Assembly (NCBI RefSeq): GCF_001644605.1 | Contig: NZ_CP011388.1 | Location: 768,501-832,500 of the forward strand | DNA: 64,000 nt | Origin: Paenibacillus swuensis | GTDB taxonomy: Bacteria > Bacillota > Bacilli > Paenibacillales > DY6 | Reading direction: 5' to 3' | In this document: one piece after another, positions 18,124 to 27,435 of the stretch | How the letters are laid out: each line of letters starts with the position of its first letter | Numbering within the stretch: the first letter of the stretch is position 1 | Made by a program: the position numbers and the translations under genes | The notes under the pieces: model-generated | Told to the model about the DNA's origin: nothing | Database searches by the model: none | The model's input: the letters and a program-made list of their open reading frames with translations, nothing else

Positions 18124-19029
18124 CTAACGAGCCGGATGATGAAACAGCTCCCGGGATTTTCGGTAAGCGCCTGGCGCGAGACCGACACGCTTTTTGAACA
18201 CGGCACTGAAATACTCTCTTGTACTGATCCCGATATACTCCGGAATGTCATGAACCGGCAGATCGGTATGCGTCAGTAACATCATCGCCTTATCTATTCT
18301 TAATCCCGTTAAATAATCCATAACCGTACAATCCATACTCTCTTTAAAAATACGCTGCAAGTAACTCGGATGCAAATTCACTTCGGCCGCGACGTCTTTC
18401 ACCTGGATGGGTCTGTCGTAATTTTGATGAAGAAACTTCACGCAATTTCGGATGTAACTGTCGTATGGCCGCTCCTCGTCCTTCGCTTCCTTCACCAGCC
18501 TCGCGATCCGCACCAGTAGCTGGCTCATCAACAGATGAGTCATCCATTCGTCGCCCTCCTGTTTCTCGCCGAGCTCCAGTACCAGGCTTTTCAGAACTGT
18601 ATAGGCTTCGCTGGAATCGCGGAGAACCACATAAGGTCTGCCAGAATCCAACAATTCGCCTAACGCGCCGTCACCGGCACAGAGCTCCTTTAAGGTTGGG
18701 TATGCGCCTTGCTGTTCGGTGAACGTAAATTCCACATTCAGCATCCGGCAAGGATGACTTTCTTCCACCTCTAAAGAGTGCCGGACCTCCGCATCGAGTA
18801 GGATCAGGTCGCCCTTCTTCAGGCGCAACGTCTCCGTGTCCGTCTCAATCTTACATTTACCGCTCATGACATACATAATTTCAACCGGTTTGTGCGCGTG
18901 CAAAGCCATCTGAAATCCATTCCATTGCTTGTAATAGTACGCCGCGATGCGGGGATGGTAGTCGCCCGTGCGCAGCTTGGCATCATAGAGTCCGTGCGGT
19001 TCCAAAGGGACACCGTCCTTTCCAAGCAT
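18124..19029 (-). CDS. AraC-family transcriptional regulator with N-terminal cupin
   Basis: 301 residues. The N-terminal half contains HAHKPVEIMYVMSGKCKIE and the LKKGDLILLDAEVRHSLEVEE pattern of a sugar-sensing cupin; the C-terminal ~100 residues carry two helix-turn-helix motifs (IQVKDVAAEVNLHPSYLQRIFKE and LPVHDIPEYIGISTREYFSAVFKKRVGLAPGAYRK). It precedes the GH4 gene and probably controls it. The ATG at 19029 follows GGGGGAG with almost no spacing; a TTG at LEPHG, eight codons in, is a possible alternative start. Confidence 0.88.
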   Translation of the reverse strand: MLGKDGVPLEPHGLYDAKLRTGDYHPRIAAYYYKQWNGFQMALHAHKPVEIMYVMSGKCKIETDTETLRLKKGDLILLDAEVRHSLEVEESHPCRMLNVEFTFTEQQGAYPTLKELCAGDGALGELLDSGRPYVVLRDSSEAYTVLKSLVLELGEKQEGDEWMTHLLMSQLLVRIARLVKEAKDEERPYDSYIRNCVKFLHQNYDRPIQVKDVAAEVNLHPSYLQRIFKESMDCTVMDYLTGLRIDKAMMLLTHTDLPVHDIPEYIGISTREYFSAVFKKRVGLAPGAYRKSRELFHHPAR

Positions 19030-19143
19030 CTCCCCCTAGTTTAGCGCAAAAAAGAGCGGCAAAACAACATAAGAATCCCCCGCGCTCAGGGACTCTTCTA
19101 TCGAGGCTGGACGTACGCCAATCAGCAGCTGTTACCCTGCAAG

Positions 19144-19578
19144 TTAACCTAACGCGATCATGATCGCTCCGGCTACCATCAGTCCGGCGCCCATCACGCC
19201 CCACACCGAAATTTTCTCGCCGAGGAAAACAAACGCCAATCCAATTGCGAATACCACGCTAAGCCGGTCAATGGGCACCACCTGACTTACTTTACCTTGC
19301 TGCACGGCAAGGAAATAGAACAGCCAGGAGCAAGCGCCGGCCAAGCCGCTCAACGTAATAAACAACAGCGCCTTCCGATTGGCGATCATCTCCGGGATCA
19401 GGCTCAGCTTGCCTTGGACGGTTATGACAATGACGAGAAACACGGCCATAATGATGCCGCGGAGAGCGGTTGCGGCGTTGGAATCGAGGTGTTGCAGCCC
19501 TATTTTGCCAAAAATCGCGACTAAAGCTCCTGTTATCGCCGCTAACAGCGCGTAAACCAACCAGAGATATGTGGCCAA
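19144..19578 (-). CDS. Small EamA/DMT-family membrane transporter
   Basis: 144 residues, about five hydrophobic helices, a single EamA unit (half the usual ten-helix DMT size), as in the small YddG/EmrE-like members that act as dimers. The segment PIDRLSVVFAIGLAFVFLGEKIS is the EamA signature. Translation probably starts at TTG 19578 behind AAAGGGGC. Substrate unknown. Confidence 0.78.
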   Translation of the reverse strand: MATYLWLVYALLAAITGALVAIFGKIGLQHLDSNAATALRGIIMAVFLVIVITVQGKLSLIPEMIANRKALLFITLSGLAGACSWLFYFLAVQQGKVSQVVPIDRLSVVFAIGLAFVFLGEKISVWGVMGAGLMVAGAIMIALG

Positions 19579-19730
19579 GCCGATTGCCCCTTTCGCCTGC
19601 GGGAAATGATTACATTTAACGGATAGTATTCCCTCCGGATGTGGTAATAAGCACTCCTTTTTTGAATGATTTTCAGGAGAAGGGACATTTTAACAATGAA
19701 CTACAATAAGCTAGATGGAGGAAGGTTACC

Positions 19731-19898
19731 ATGGAAAACAAATCCCACGAAGGCAACTATACCGGCAGTACGAACATGAAAGCGGAAAATCAGGACATGG
19801 AATTTGTCAACGACACACTGGAGAACGCCAAAAATACGACCCCATTCAATATTCAAAAAGACGATTTGAACAAAGGCCGTAACAAACATCAAAAGTAA
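19731..19898 (+). CDS. Small hydrophilic protein, 55 residues
   Basis: ATG 19731 follows GGAGGAAGG at 5-6 nt; the frame closes at TAA 19896-19898 just before a strong terminator, so it is a complete transcription unit. MENKSHEGNYTGSTNMKAEN opens a highly charged, Asn/Lys-rich peptide without membrane segments or cysteines. I do not recognise the family; its size and composition resemble small spore-associated or stress peptides, which is only a guess. Confidence 0.65.
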   Translation: MENKSHEGNYTGSTNMKAENQDMEFVNDTLENAKNTTPFNIQKDDLNKGRNKHQK

Positions 19899-19910
19899 CG
19901 ATCCAAATAA

Positions 19911-19951
19911 AACCCAAGGCTACCGGAGTTCCGGTAGCCTTGGGTTTTATT
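19911..19951 (+). terminator. Strong terminator after the 55-residue gene
   Basis: Perfect 17-bp stem AACCCAAGGCTACCGGA / TCCGGTAGCCTTGGGTT with a GT loop, followed by TTTAT. The stem also has a T-rich exit on the minus strand. Confidence 0.92.
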
Positions 19952-19958
19952 GAAGTGA

Positions 19959-20007
19959 TTGCTCAAACCTTTAAATCATGGTAGGATAAAACAAGAACAT
20001 ATGTTTC
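19959..20007 (+). promoter_or_regulatory. SOS-type promoter with LexA-like box before the ydjM-like gene
   Basis: -35 TTGCTC (19959-19964), 17-bp spacer, -10 TAGGAT (19982-19987). At the presumed transcription start lies AGAACATATGTTTC (19994-20007), which fits the Bacillus LexA/DinR consensus CGAACRNRYGTTYC at 13 of 14 positions. Confidence 0.7.
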
Positions 20008-20086
20008 CTTTTTCATCCAGTTAAATATTCCATTGCATGCACTCTTACATCACAACACATCACATCAGTCATCGGAGGAAACAAGC

Positions 20087-20725
20087 ATGAAAGGCTCCAC
20101 CCACCTGGCCATTGGTGCCGCTATCGGTATCGGGGCGGCAGCGTATTACCCCTTTACTTTACAGAATGCAGCACTTTACATCACAGTTGCCTCTTTCTCC
20201 GCCTTAAGCCCGGATTTAGACGGACCCAGCATGTTAAGCAGTCACCTAGGGAAGCTTTCCCGCTGGATCAATCTGCTCCTGATCGGCTTAGGAGCGGCAC
20301 TCCTTGGAATCGTAGCGTACCAATACTTCTACCTGGATCATTTCCAGTTGAAATGGGCCTCCGTTGGGATTATGGTATTTCTGCTGGGCCTACTTGTCAG
20401 CCAGGGTACGCTTCGCAACGCGCTTGTCAGCCTTGTCGGTTGCGGTGTAATCTATGCCGCATGGACTATGGAAATGCATTGGCTCATTGGCTTCGGCGTA
20501 TTTGTCGCCTGGGCGCCTTGGCTCAAGCACCGCGGACTTACCCATACATTATGGGCGTTGCTGGCTTGGGGTGCCATAGGATACGGTTTGGAGCAGCAAC
20601 TGCATATAACCGGTCTGATGAACACCGCCTTTGTCGGCTACCTGTCTCATTTATTAACGGATACAATCACTCCTAAAGGCGTGAAGTGGCTGTATCCGTT
20701 ATACAACAAGTCGTTTAAGGTTTGA
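20087..20725 (+). CDS. YdjM/DUF457-type inner-membrane metal-dependent hydrolase-like protein
   Basis: 212 residues from ATG 20087 (behind TCGGAGGAAACAAGC); the longer frame at 20033 is upstream leader. Five to six hydrophobic helices. Conserved H5 (GSTHLAIG), SPDLDGPSM (about 41-49), HRGLTHTLW and GYLSHLLTDTITPKGVKWLYPL make the His/Asp-rich membrane site of the YdjM family. E. coli ydjM belongs to the LexA regulon, and this gene has a near-perfect LexA-like box at its promoter. Biochemical function of the family is unsettled. It converges on the large secreted protein gene with a 22-bp gap. Confidence 0.85.
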   Translation: MKGSTHLAIGAAIGIGAAAYYPFTLQNAALYITVASFSALSPDLDGPSMLSSHLGKLSRWINLLLIGLGAALLGIVAYQYFYLDHFQLKWASVGIMVFLLGLLVSQGTLRNALVSLVGCGVIYAAWTMEMHWLIGFGVFVAWAPWLKHRGLTHTLWALLAWGAIGYGLEQQLHITGLMNTAFVGYLSHLLTDTITPKGVKWLYPLYNKSFKV

Positions 20726-20747
20726 TTGTTCCGCCTATACAAGTCGT

Positions 20748-23700
20748 CTAAGGTGTTGTTGTACCCGCTAAATACGCTTCAATCTCGTATATCCGGGCAT
20801 AGGCGTCTTTCGGGCTGCCTTTCGTAATGTGAAGTCGCAGGTGTGTGGCTGTCACGGGGCTTACCGTATGCTCCGTGACGGAGTCTGTATTTCCGACAAT
20901 CGGCGCCGTCAAATTCGTCCAAGGCCCGCTCTCGCTGTTGGCATATTGCAACTGGAAGTCGGCGGTATTAAAGGATGGGTCGCCCGCCACCCCCATATGC
21001 CGAACAATTACCTTGTTTATAGTTCTGGGTTTGCCGAAGGCGACGGTGAGATCATGCTGCGTCATCGTATCCAGGCTGATCCACCGCTCCACTTGCGGTG
21101 AAGAGTAGCCGCCGTCAATGGCTTTCATTGCCGCGTTATTGCCGGTTAACTCGGTGCTCGCCGTTGCTATGCTGCCCAGTGCGGACAGTGCGACATTGCG
21201 TGTACCGTTAATCCGCCACAGCACTTTGGGCGAAACCGCGCCCCCGCCATCGGCATATACGAATGCACTCTCTTCCGACGCCTGAAGCTGCGCGCTCGGT
21301 TTAACCTGGACCGTACGGGTAACAGAGGTGCCTGGCGCTAAAGCCTCGAACGCCAGTTGCCCTTCCACTGTCCAGTCCGAAGGGACATCCACATGCAGTG
21401 TTCCGCTCATGGAGACAGCCCCATCGTTAAACAAGGTAACATCCAACGGTTTAGCCTCTCCCGCGAGCAGTGTTGAGCGATAGGAGGACAGTTCAAGCCT
21501 CAGTTTGGAAATCACATTCACTTTCAATGCGTTATTTCTTTCCATATGAGCAGTATTCGACATGAATTTCAAGGTGACAGGCAACATATAGGTTCCGGTT
21601 GGCGTTGCAGCCGTCGGGCGAACCATGAAGATCTGTTGCGCCGATTGACCCTGGAGCAGTTTAGGCAAGCTCCTGCTGCTCGTTCCGCTCTCCAGCGCCC
21701 ATCCCTCCGGCAGTTGGAGCAAGACTTTTCCCTCAGCCATGGGAATACCCGTCGTGTTCTTCACATTCACTTTCAGTTGCAACACTTCACCTTGAAACAG
21801 ACCGGTCCCTGAAGACAAGTTTGTCGTGATTTCCGGTTCAACAGGCATAAGTACAGCCAGCCGAAGGGACACGATTCGCTGTGTAAGCTTTATACACTCA
21901 TGCAACGCTAGAGCATTGGCATGGGCTCCGGAAAATACAGGCAGATTCGTATTGAGCCATTCTTGTACTTTCTGTACCTCTCTAAGATAGAGAAGCAATG
22001 CCTTCGTCGTCTCCGGTGTCCCGTTAGCCGTATTCAACATGACTTGTTGTCCTGTTGATCTTAATTGTTTGATCGAGTTAATTAACGCGGTCCTCTTCGC
22101 TGCACTCAACGGGCGTCCCAGTTCAGAGCCTGCCAACGTTTCAGCGCGGGCCAAGCGCAGTTTTACCCGCTCCTGCTGCCAGCTTAATTCATCAGTAACA
22201 ACCAAAGACTTCATTGCGGAGGAATGCACTTTCCCGGATAAGGTGCGTGTTTCCACAATATATTGGAAGGGCTGCTCTTGCGGAATCGGACCTACCGAGA
22301 ATTCAAACGGGTATTCCCGCTTTAATTGGCGTTTCCACCCTTGCCCGTCGTTGTAATGAAGCACCGCTTCGGATACGACACTGTCCTTGACGGTTGAATA
22401 TACATAAGCGTCATACTCTTGATTGTTATGAAGCAGCAGGGCGCCTTCTATGGTTCCCAGCTCCGGCGCTTCCTGAACATCCTTACTGTAACTAAGCTTC
22501 TGCTGATCCGGTTGCAAGCTGTTGCCTTTCCATTCCAGGGATTGCAACTTGACATTCAACCCGTCAAGGACCACCGTCATCATCCCCTTGGCCGGCAAAG
22601 TCAGCGTCAATTGTCCGTTACTCATAGACGCCAAGGTTTCTCCGCCGTCCGCATCGAACACTTTCACTGAACGAGTGGCTGCAGCCCCCATCCGTGCGGA
22701 ATCCATCTTCACCGTTAGAGTCGTCGGCTTCTCATCATAATTCATCAGGGGAACCGCAACCGTCGACCCGTTCGTCGCCGCGATCCAGCTCACCTGAGGC
22801 GTTCCCGTGGTTACCAATCCTTTGGGCAGCCAAAGTTGCATCCCTTGCATTCCGTACATCTCACCCTGCTTGTGCGCGTAATACTTGTTCCTGAACCAGA
22901 GGAAGCTGTTGTTACCCACGCTTAGTCCGGGATCCGTCTCTCCCTCGAACCGGATCTTACCGCCCGCGCGGTACATCATGTCATTAATCATAAAGTCCAG
23001 TGTAAGCCCAATCTGAATGGGAATATGATGGTAATACAATTCCGTAATATCCGGGCCGTCATATGGATAACGCGGATCCATCTGCTGAACCGAATACTGG
23101 CGGTAATAATAACCCGGATAGTTGCCAAACCGGCCAACGACGGCGCTTCGGGCCGCATCCTTGTACAGCTCCTTACCCGTTAGTTGGGACAACCGGAGCA
23201 GATAGCCCGCCCAGTTCGGATTCATGATATTCCCGTTCCCGCCGAGATCTTCGTACGTGATGCCTTGCTCCAAAGTTAATCCGGCTTGGGACGGAATCCA
23301 CCCTTCCACCTGACGCTGCATCGCCGCAATGTCATACGGCCATCCCAGTCGGTCGCCGGTCCAGTGCACATAAGGGGAACGATGGACGCTGGCCCCGGGC
23401 ACCGTAATAATCTCTTTCCCCGGAACAGGCTGCATCCACACGGATGTTAAGAACTGATCCGCCGCTTTAACCACGCCCTCAAGATAACGCTCATCCAGAG
23501 TAAGCTCATACAGGTCCATCAACGCTTCCCAGTCCGGCCAATTGCTGAATACGAACGCTGTTCCGCTGAGCGTATACGTCTGACCCGGCTTGGTTTCCGA
23601 AGCGACAATCTGATCCCCGATCAGCTTCGCCTGGTTTAGCAAGTTAGGGTCTTTACTGGATCGATACCCGGCCAACACATCCAGCAAGCTTGCTTTGTTC

Positions 23701-26700
23701 CCGCTGCTCAGTTCTTGCAAGCCCTTGTTGTACAGCACGGCAGAACTGCGTTTACCCATCTCGTACATGGGCATCAGTGCCGCGGCGCCATAGGCTGCCC
23801 CGCCTAAGTCCGATACCGCGCCAGGGCCCTTCTTCTCCTCTGTCGGCGAGAACACACGATCACTGCGGGAAATCAGGGATTCGGTCAGCGGCAGCACCCT
23901 TTTGCGATAAATATTCTCGTCCCCTGTCAACAGGTAAGCTTCCCATGCGGCCAGACTGTTCCCGTGCTTCACCGCGTTCAGTATTTCAATATCTTTAAAG
24001 CCCTTGGCCCGCTCCCACCAACCGCTATGTTCATCGTCCATCATGAGTTCAATCATGTTGTGAACGGCATCTGTGAGCGAAGTTTGCCAAGAGGTTCTGT
24101 AGTCTTTGAAACCGTATAGCCGCCGAGCTACCTTCTCGTACACGGACGACCAGTCCCCGCGCTCCACTATATAGTGGTAATCGAACGTATAAGGCTTATC
24201 TATGGTCATTAGAGATCCTTCCGCGCCCAACAAAGGCGCTGCCAATCCCGGCTGTACGCCGCCGTCCGGAGCATTAATCAGCATGCCGAACTTGGAAGTT
24301 TCAAGCTTCGCCATGCGTGCCGGAATCTCTGACGCATCGGGGGCAAGCCCGAATTGGACCGGACCTGCGCCTTCCACGTTAACCTCGGCCATTGCGAGCG
24401 GGTTCGGCAGCTGATATTCAGGCACCATGTAAGGCTGGGAAGGCAGGCGTTTGTTATTAATCAGAAACCCTAACTGAATGTTATTAATTTCATTCAGCGG
24501 TTTACGGAAGAACGACTCCGCCACCACAGACCAGTGCCCTGTCTTCCGCGGCGTGAACGTTTGCTTCACTTGGGGCCAGCCGTCTTCGGCCAAAGTCCAA
24601 GTCCATTGAAGGTCATATTGCTCCGCCACGGAAGTTTGCAACACCACGCCTTGTTCCGTAATCTCAATCTCCGAAGGTCTAACCCAAGTAGTCTCCCCGG
24701 CGCTAAACACATTAGGTGTTTGATTCGCGGTTGTTGTGGACCACACCGGATGCGTTTGCTGATTATCCTCCTGGAATTGCAATTTACGGAGTTGAACATT
24801 AGCGGCATAAACAACGGCATACTTCTCATCCAGCGGATTCACAGGTGTGGGCAGCCATCCCCCTGCCCCGTCCGACAGAAAGATCCGCTTCCCGATAAAC
24901 GTCTCCGTCCCCTCCGCGGAGGTCCGAACAAACTCCAGCTTGAGCTTATCATTCTGAAGCTCGGCGACCACTTCCTCCTGAAGCGGCGTGACTAAAGCGG
25001 GATTGGAAACGGAGAATACCCGCTGACGGACATCCGACACTTCAAGATAATAGGAATAGGTCGTTCCCGGCGTAACGTCTGTATCCATATACACCGTCTC
25101 GCTGAGCGGTCCTCCTAAGGCTGTATACTGAAACAATCCGGTAGCCGCATCCAAAGTACCGCGATAGAGTTGATACGACGCTGCTTCCGGCTCCAGCGAA
25201 GCGTTCCACTCCATGCTGATGCCTTCGGTGCCGGCTTTGGCGCGGATGTTGTAATTTTGCTCGGGCGGTGAGATTTTACCCGCTACTTCTACCCGGTCCG
25301 CTTCCATTTCTGTTAAATAAGAACGGAAACCGATCCCCCCGGTCAACAGCGGATCCGTTGTATCGTCCACGTTCGTGACCATTGTGCCGTTCAATTGAAC
25401 TTGGATTTTGGTGCCTATGGCTGAAATTTTCACTTCATACCACGTGCCCTCCACCCAATCGAAGGGCTTCTGGGTCAAAGTGGTCAGCTTGCCGTTCAGC
25501 ACTTTAAAGGTCTGGATCAGAAACGCGCCGCTTGTCGTTTTAACCAAACGAAACATGTAAAAATTTTTGTCTCCATTCGCCCGGAACAACACAGATGCGC
25601 TTCCGCCCGGAGATGTGTTTAACGCTCGCATGGTGAAGACGGCCGTATAATCGGTCCATGTGGCATTGCCGAGAAAAGTATATTCCGTTGTATTGCTGTT
25701 CTTACTTTGGGCCAGTGCAAACGTAGCCGGACTCGTTCCGCCTCCCGCCTCCCGGGTTACCCAGGACCCGCTGCCCAGACGCCAACCATCCGCGGTTCCG
25801 TCATTGAAGGAATCAATATACAGCCGTTCGATACCAGGCGTATATTCTCCTGTGATATGCTTGGAGGAGCTTATAGGCACCGAGGTTGCATCAAGCGCCT
25901 CGATGACGTACGAGTAAGGGCTGCCTTTAACCGCCTCCGCGTCCAAATACCCTTGACCATACACATCGGCTGCAACGGTGGCCAGGGGCACATAAACCAG
26001 TTCCTGCGAGTCCGGAATCGCGACTCCCTTCAGCACACGGTAAGCGGCCGTTTCCGGTTCCGGCCAGGCTCTCCAATACAGCTGGACTCCCTGGTCGAGC
26101 AATACCGACTCCCCGCCAAGATTCACCTCGGGGAGCTTGAAAGTTCCTCTGGCTTCAACACGGTCCACGTCCAACTCGGACAAATATGAACGAAAACCGA
26201 TACCGCCGGCTTTCACTTCATCTGTGGCACCGGTATCCGTGTAAGTGAATTCATTTACACCGTTGACCGATATCGTCATTTTGGCGCCGAGTAAAGCAAT
26301 CTTAATTTGATACCACCCACCGTCCTGCCAGGCATAAGTTTTTTGGCCCAGATTAGTCAGGGTGCCGTTCACGGAGCGGAACAGTTGAAGATATGTGGTT
26401 CCCTCCGCATTTTTGTAAAAGCGAAACCAGTAACCGTTCTTGTTGTCCGAAGCCCGAAAGAGCACAGCATTCCCGCCGTTCGCAGACGTGTTCTTCGGTT
26501 TCATGGTTACATCCAGTGTATAATCAGTCCACGTGTTATTGCCTATAAACGTATACTCGGGCGTGTTGCTGTTGAGCGTTTGCGACAACACTTGCGCCGT
26601 GCCGTAGACGGTGTCCTGAACGGTAACCGCCTTCCAGTTCGGACTGCCGAGCGTCCAACCTTCTGCCGTGCCGGAAATAAATGAGTCCACAAATCGTGCC

Positions 26701-26834
26701 TCGTCACCAGACGCGGCATAAGCGGGAGTATCCAGGTCCAGCCGATCAAGCGGCCAAGGCTGAAGCAGGGAGAGCAACAGGATCACGGCCATAAAGCCGG
26801 GAAGCTTGTGAAGCCATTTCGTCATGGAAGTCAT
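20748..26834 (-). CDS. 2028-residue secreted multidomain protein, probable polysaccharide-active enzyme
   Basis: Starts MTSMTKWLHKLPG with a Sec signal peptide ending near residue 40 (TPAYA-SGD); start behind AAGGAGATGGG. Order: LamG-like module (about 46-230, WTDYTLDVTMKPKN, GGIGFRSY), Fn3-like spacer, second LamG-like module (about 335-520), Fn3-like spacer, a beta-rich domain, an alpha/alpha-toroid-like region (about 890-1330: WWERAKGF, AWEAYLLTGDENIYRK, PYVHWTGDRLGWPYD), a beta region, a helical spacer, NEW3-like domains (VLLQLPEGWALESG) and a C-terminal F5/8-type discoidin domain. The toroid plus sugar-binding modules suggest a lyase or hydrolase on a complex polymer; I cannot assign a CAZy family. 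Its position after a YesMN/ABC cassette supports a polysaccharide role. Confidence 0.82.
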   Translation of the reverse strand: MTSMTKWLHKLPGFMAVILLLSLLQPWPLDRLDLDTPAYAASGDEARFVDSFISGTAEGWTLGSPNWKAVTVQDTVYGTAQVLSQTLNSNTPEYTFIGNNTWTDYTLDVTMKPKNTSANGGNAVLFRASDNKNGYWFRFYKNAEGTTYLQLFRSVNGTLTNLGQKTYAWQDGGWYQIKIALLGAKMTISVNGVNEFTYTDTGATDEVKAGGIGFRSYLSELDVDRVEARGTFKLPEVNLGGESVLLDQGVQLYWRAWPEPETAAYRVLKGVAIPDSQELVYVPLATVAADVYGQGYLDAEAVKGSPYSYVIEALDATSVPISSSKHITGEYTPGIERLYIDSFNDGTADGWRLGSGSWVTREAGGGTSPATFALAQSKNSNTTEYTFLGNATWTDYTAVFTMRALNTSPGGSASVLFRANGDKNFYMFRLVKTTSGAFLIQTFKVLNGKLTTLTQKPFDWVEGTWYEVKISAIGTKIQVQLNGTMVTNVDDTTDPLLTGGIGFRSYLTEMEADRVEVAGKISPPEQNYNIRAKAGTEGISMEWNASLEPEAASYQLYRGTLDAATGLFQYTALGGPLSETVYMDTDVTPGTTYSYYLEVSDVRQRVFSVSNPALVTPLQEEVVAELQNDKLKLEFVRTSAEGTETFIGKRIFLSDGAGGWLPTPVNPLDEKYAVVYAANVQLRKLQFQEDNQQTHPVWSTTTANQTPNVFSAGETTWVRPSEIEITEQGVVLQTSVAEQYDLQWTWTLAEDGWPQVKQTFTPRKTGHWSVVAESFFRKPLNEINNIQLGFLINNKRLPSQPYMVPEYQLPNPLAMAEVNVEGAGPVQFGLAPDASEIPARMAKLETSKFGMLINAPDGGVQPGLAAPLLGAEGSLMTIDKPYTFDYHYIVERGDWSSVYEKVARRLYGFKDYRTSWQTSLTDAVHNMIELMMDDEHSGWWERAKGFKDIEILNAVKHGNSLAAWEAYLLTGDENIYRKRVLPLTESLISRSDRVFSPTEEKKGPGAVSDLGGAAYGAAALMPMYEMGKRSSAVLYNKGLQELSSGNKASLLDVLAGYRSSKDPNLLNQAKLIGDQIVASETKPGQTYTLSGTAFVFSNWPDWEALMDLYELTLDERYLEGVVKAADQFLTSVWMQPVPGKEIITVPGASVHRSPYVHWTGDRLGWPYDIAAMQRQVEGWIPSQAGLTLEQGITYEDLGGNGNIMNPNWAGYLLRLSQLTGKELYKDAARSAVVGRFGNYPGYYYRQYSVQQMDPRYPYDGPDITELYYHHIPIQIGLTLDFMINDMMYRAGGKIRFEGETDPGLSVGNNSFLWFRNKYYAHKQGEMYGMQGMQLWLPKGLVTTGTPQVSWIAATNGSTVAVPLMNYDEKPTTLTVKMDSARMGAAATRSVKVFDADGGETLASMSNGQLTLTLPAKGMMTVVLDGLNVKLQSLEWKGNSLQPDQQKLSYSKDVQEAPELGTIEGALLLHNNQEYDAYVYSTVKDSVVSEAVLHYNDGQGWKRQLKREYPFEFSVGPIPQEQPFQYIVETRTLSGKVHSSAMKSLVVTDELSWQQERVKLRLARAETLAGSELGRPLSAAKRTALINSIKQLRSTGQQVMLNTANGTPETTKALLLYLREVQKVQEWLNTNLPVFSGAHANALALHECIKLTQRIVSLRLAVLMPVEPEITTNLSSGTGLFQGEVLQLKVNVKNTTGIPMAEGKVLLQLPEGWALESGTSSRSLPKLLQGQSAQQIFMVRPTAATPTGTYMLPVTLKFMSNTAHMERNNALKVNVISKLRLELSSYRSTLLAGEAKPLDVTLFNDGAVSMSGTLHVDVPSDWTVEGQLAFEALAPGTSVTRTVQVKPSAQLQASEESAFVYADGGGAVSPKVLWRINGTRNVALSALGSIATASTELTGNNAAMKAIDGGYSSPQVERWISLDTMTQHDLTVAFGKPRTINKVIVRHMGVAGDPSFNTADFQLQYANSESGPWTNLTAPIVGNTDSVTEHTVSPVTATHLRLHITKGSPKDAYARIYEIEAYLAGTTTP

Positions 26835-26986
26835 TTCATCCCATCTCCTTATTAGGGATTTTTAGTGGTGCACCCGTGATGTCTGAACCGACGAATCCTT
26901 GGATAAATCACGCTTAACTCCCATTCTTTCCAACCTTGTCCGCGGCTAAAATGGTTCAAAGGCGGCACACTCTGGATAACTGTAAA

Positions 26987-27000
26987 TGTAAGCGCTTTAA
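26987..27000 (-). promoter_or_regulatory. cre-like CcpA site upstream of the large secreted protein
   Basis: Plus-strand reading TGTAAGCGCTTTAA matches the cre consensus at 13 of 14 positions. It lies about 150 bp before the start codon, next to a minus-strand TATACT (-10-like), suggesting catabolite repression. Confidence 0.55.
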
Positions 27001-27086
27001 TAATAGTATAGAAAGAACTCCTGCTTTTACCCTCTGACATCTTCGGCATTTCGTTTGCGATCTTCGGAGGTTGCTCAGGCTGTCCG

Positions 27087-27254
27087 GTACGCTAATCGCC
27101 TCTCGCAACGCTACACCGCTTGCCCGTACGCTAACGGCCCTCGGAACGCTACACCGCTATCCGTGCACGCTAACGAATCATGGTGACGCTTAGCAGTCTA
27201 TTGATGTCGTTTGGAGCAACTTTTCCCCCGCTAAGCGTTCATACGATTCGTTAG
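27087..27254. repeat. Intergenic 39-bp direct repeat and adjacent inverted repeat
   Basis: A 39-bp period is seen at 27087, 27126 and 27165 (gtacgctaa...aacgctacaccgct). Adjoining it, CTAACGAATC...CGCTTAGC (27170-27194) is inverted at 27230-27254 (19 of 25 positions match). The 601-bp gap 26835-27435 otherwise holds the cre-like site and no recognisable gene. Confidence 0.75.
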
Positions 27255-27435
27255 AATTCACAAACAGCTTAAATGGGTCTCTAAGGATCATCAGGATTCG
27301 TTAGAGCATCCAGCCTCATCCACTTAAATTGCACGGTTCTTTACAATCTCCCACCACCTCATCAGCTTTCCACAATGTCGATCTCCCGCAAACGTAAAAA
27401 CACGCCCCACCACAACCGCGGCGAGCGTGCTTTCT

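Noticed and set aside
16989-18197. 402-codon plus-strand frame opposite the GH4 gene
   Set aside because: Antisense shadow; GH4 motifs are intact on the minus strand.
27060-27340. CRISPR array or small RNA gene in the gap before the response regulator
   Set aside because: Only about two and a half imperfect 39-bp units without spacers, and no promoter-terminator pair was found.
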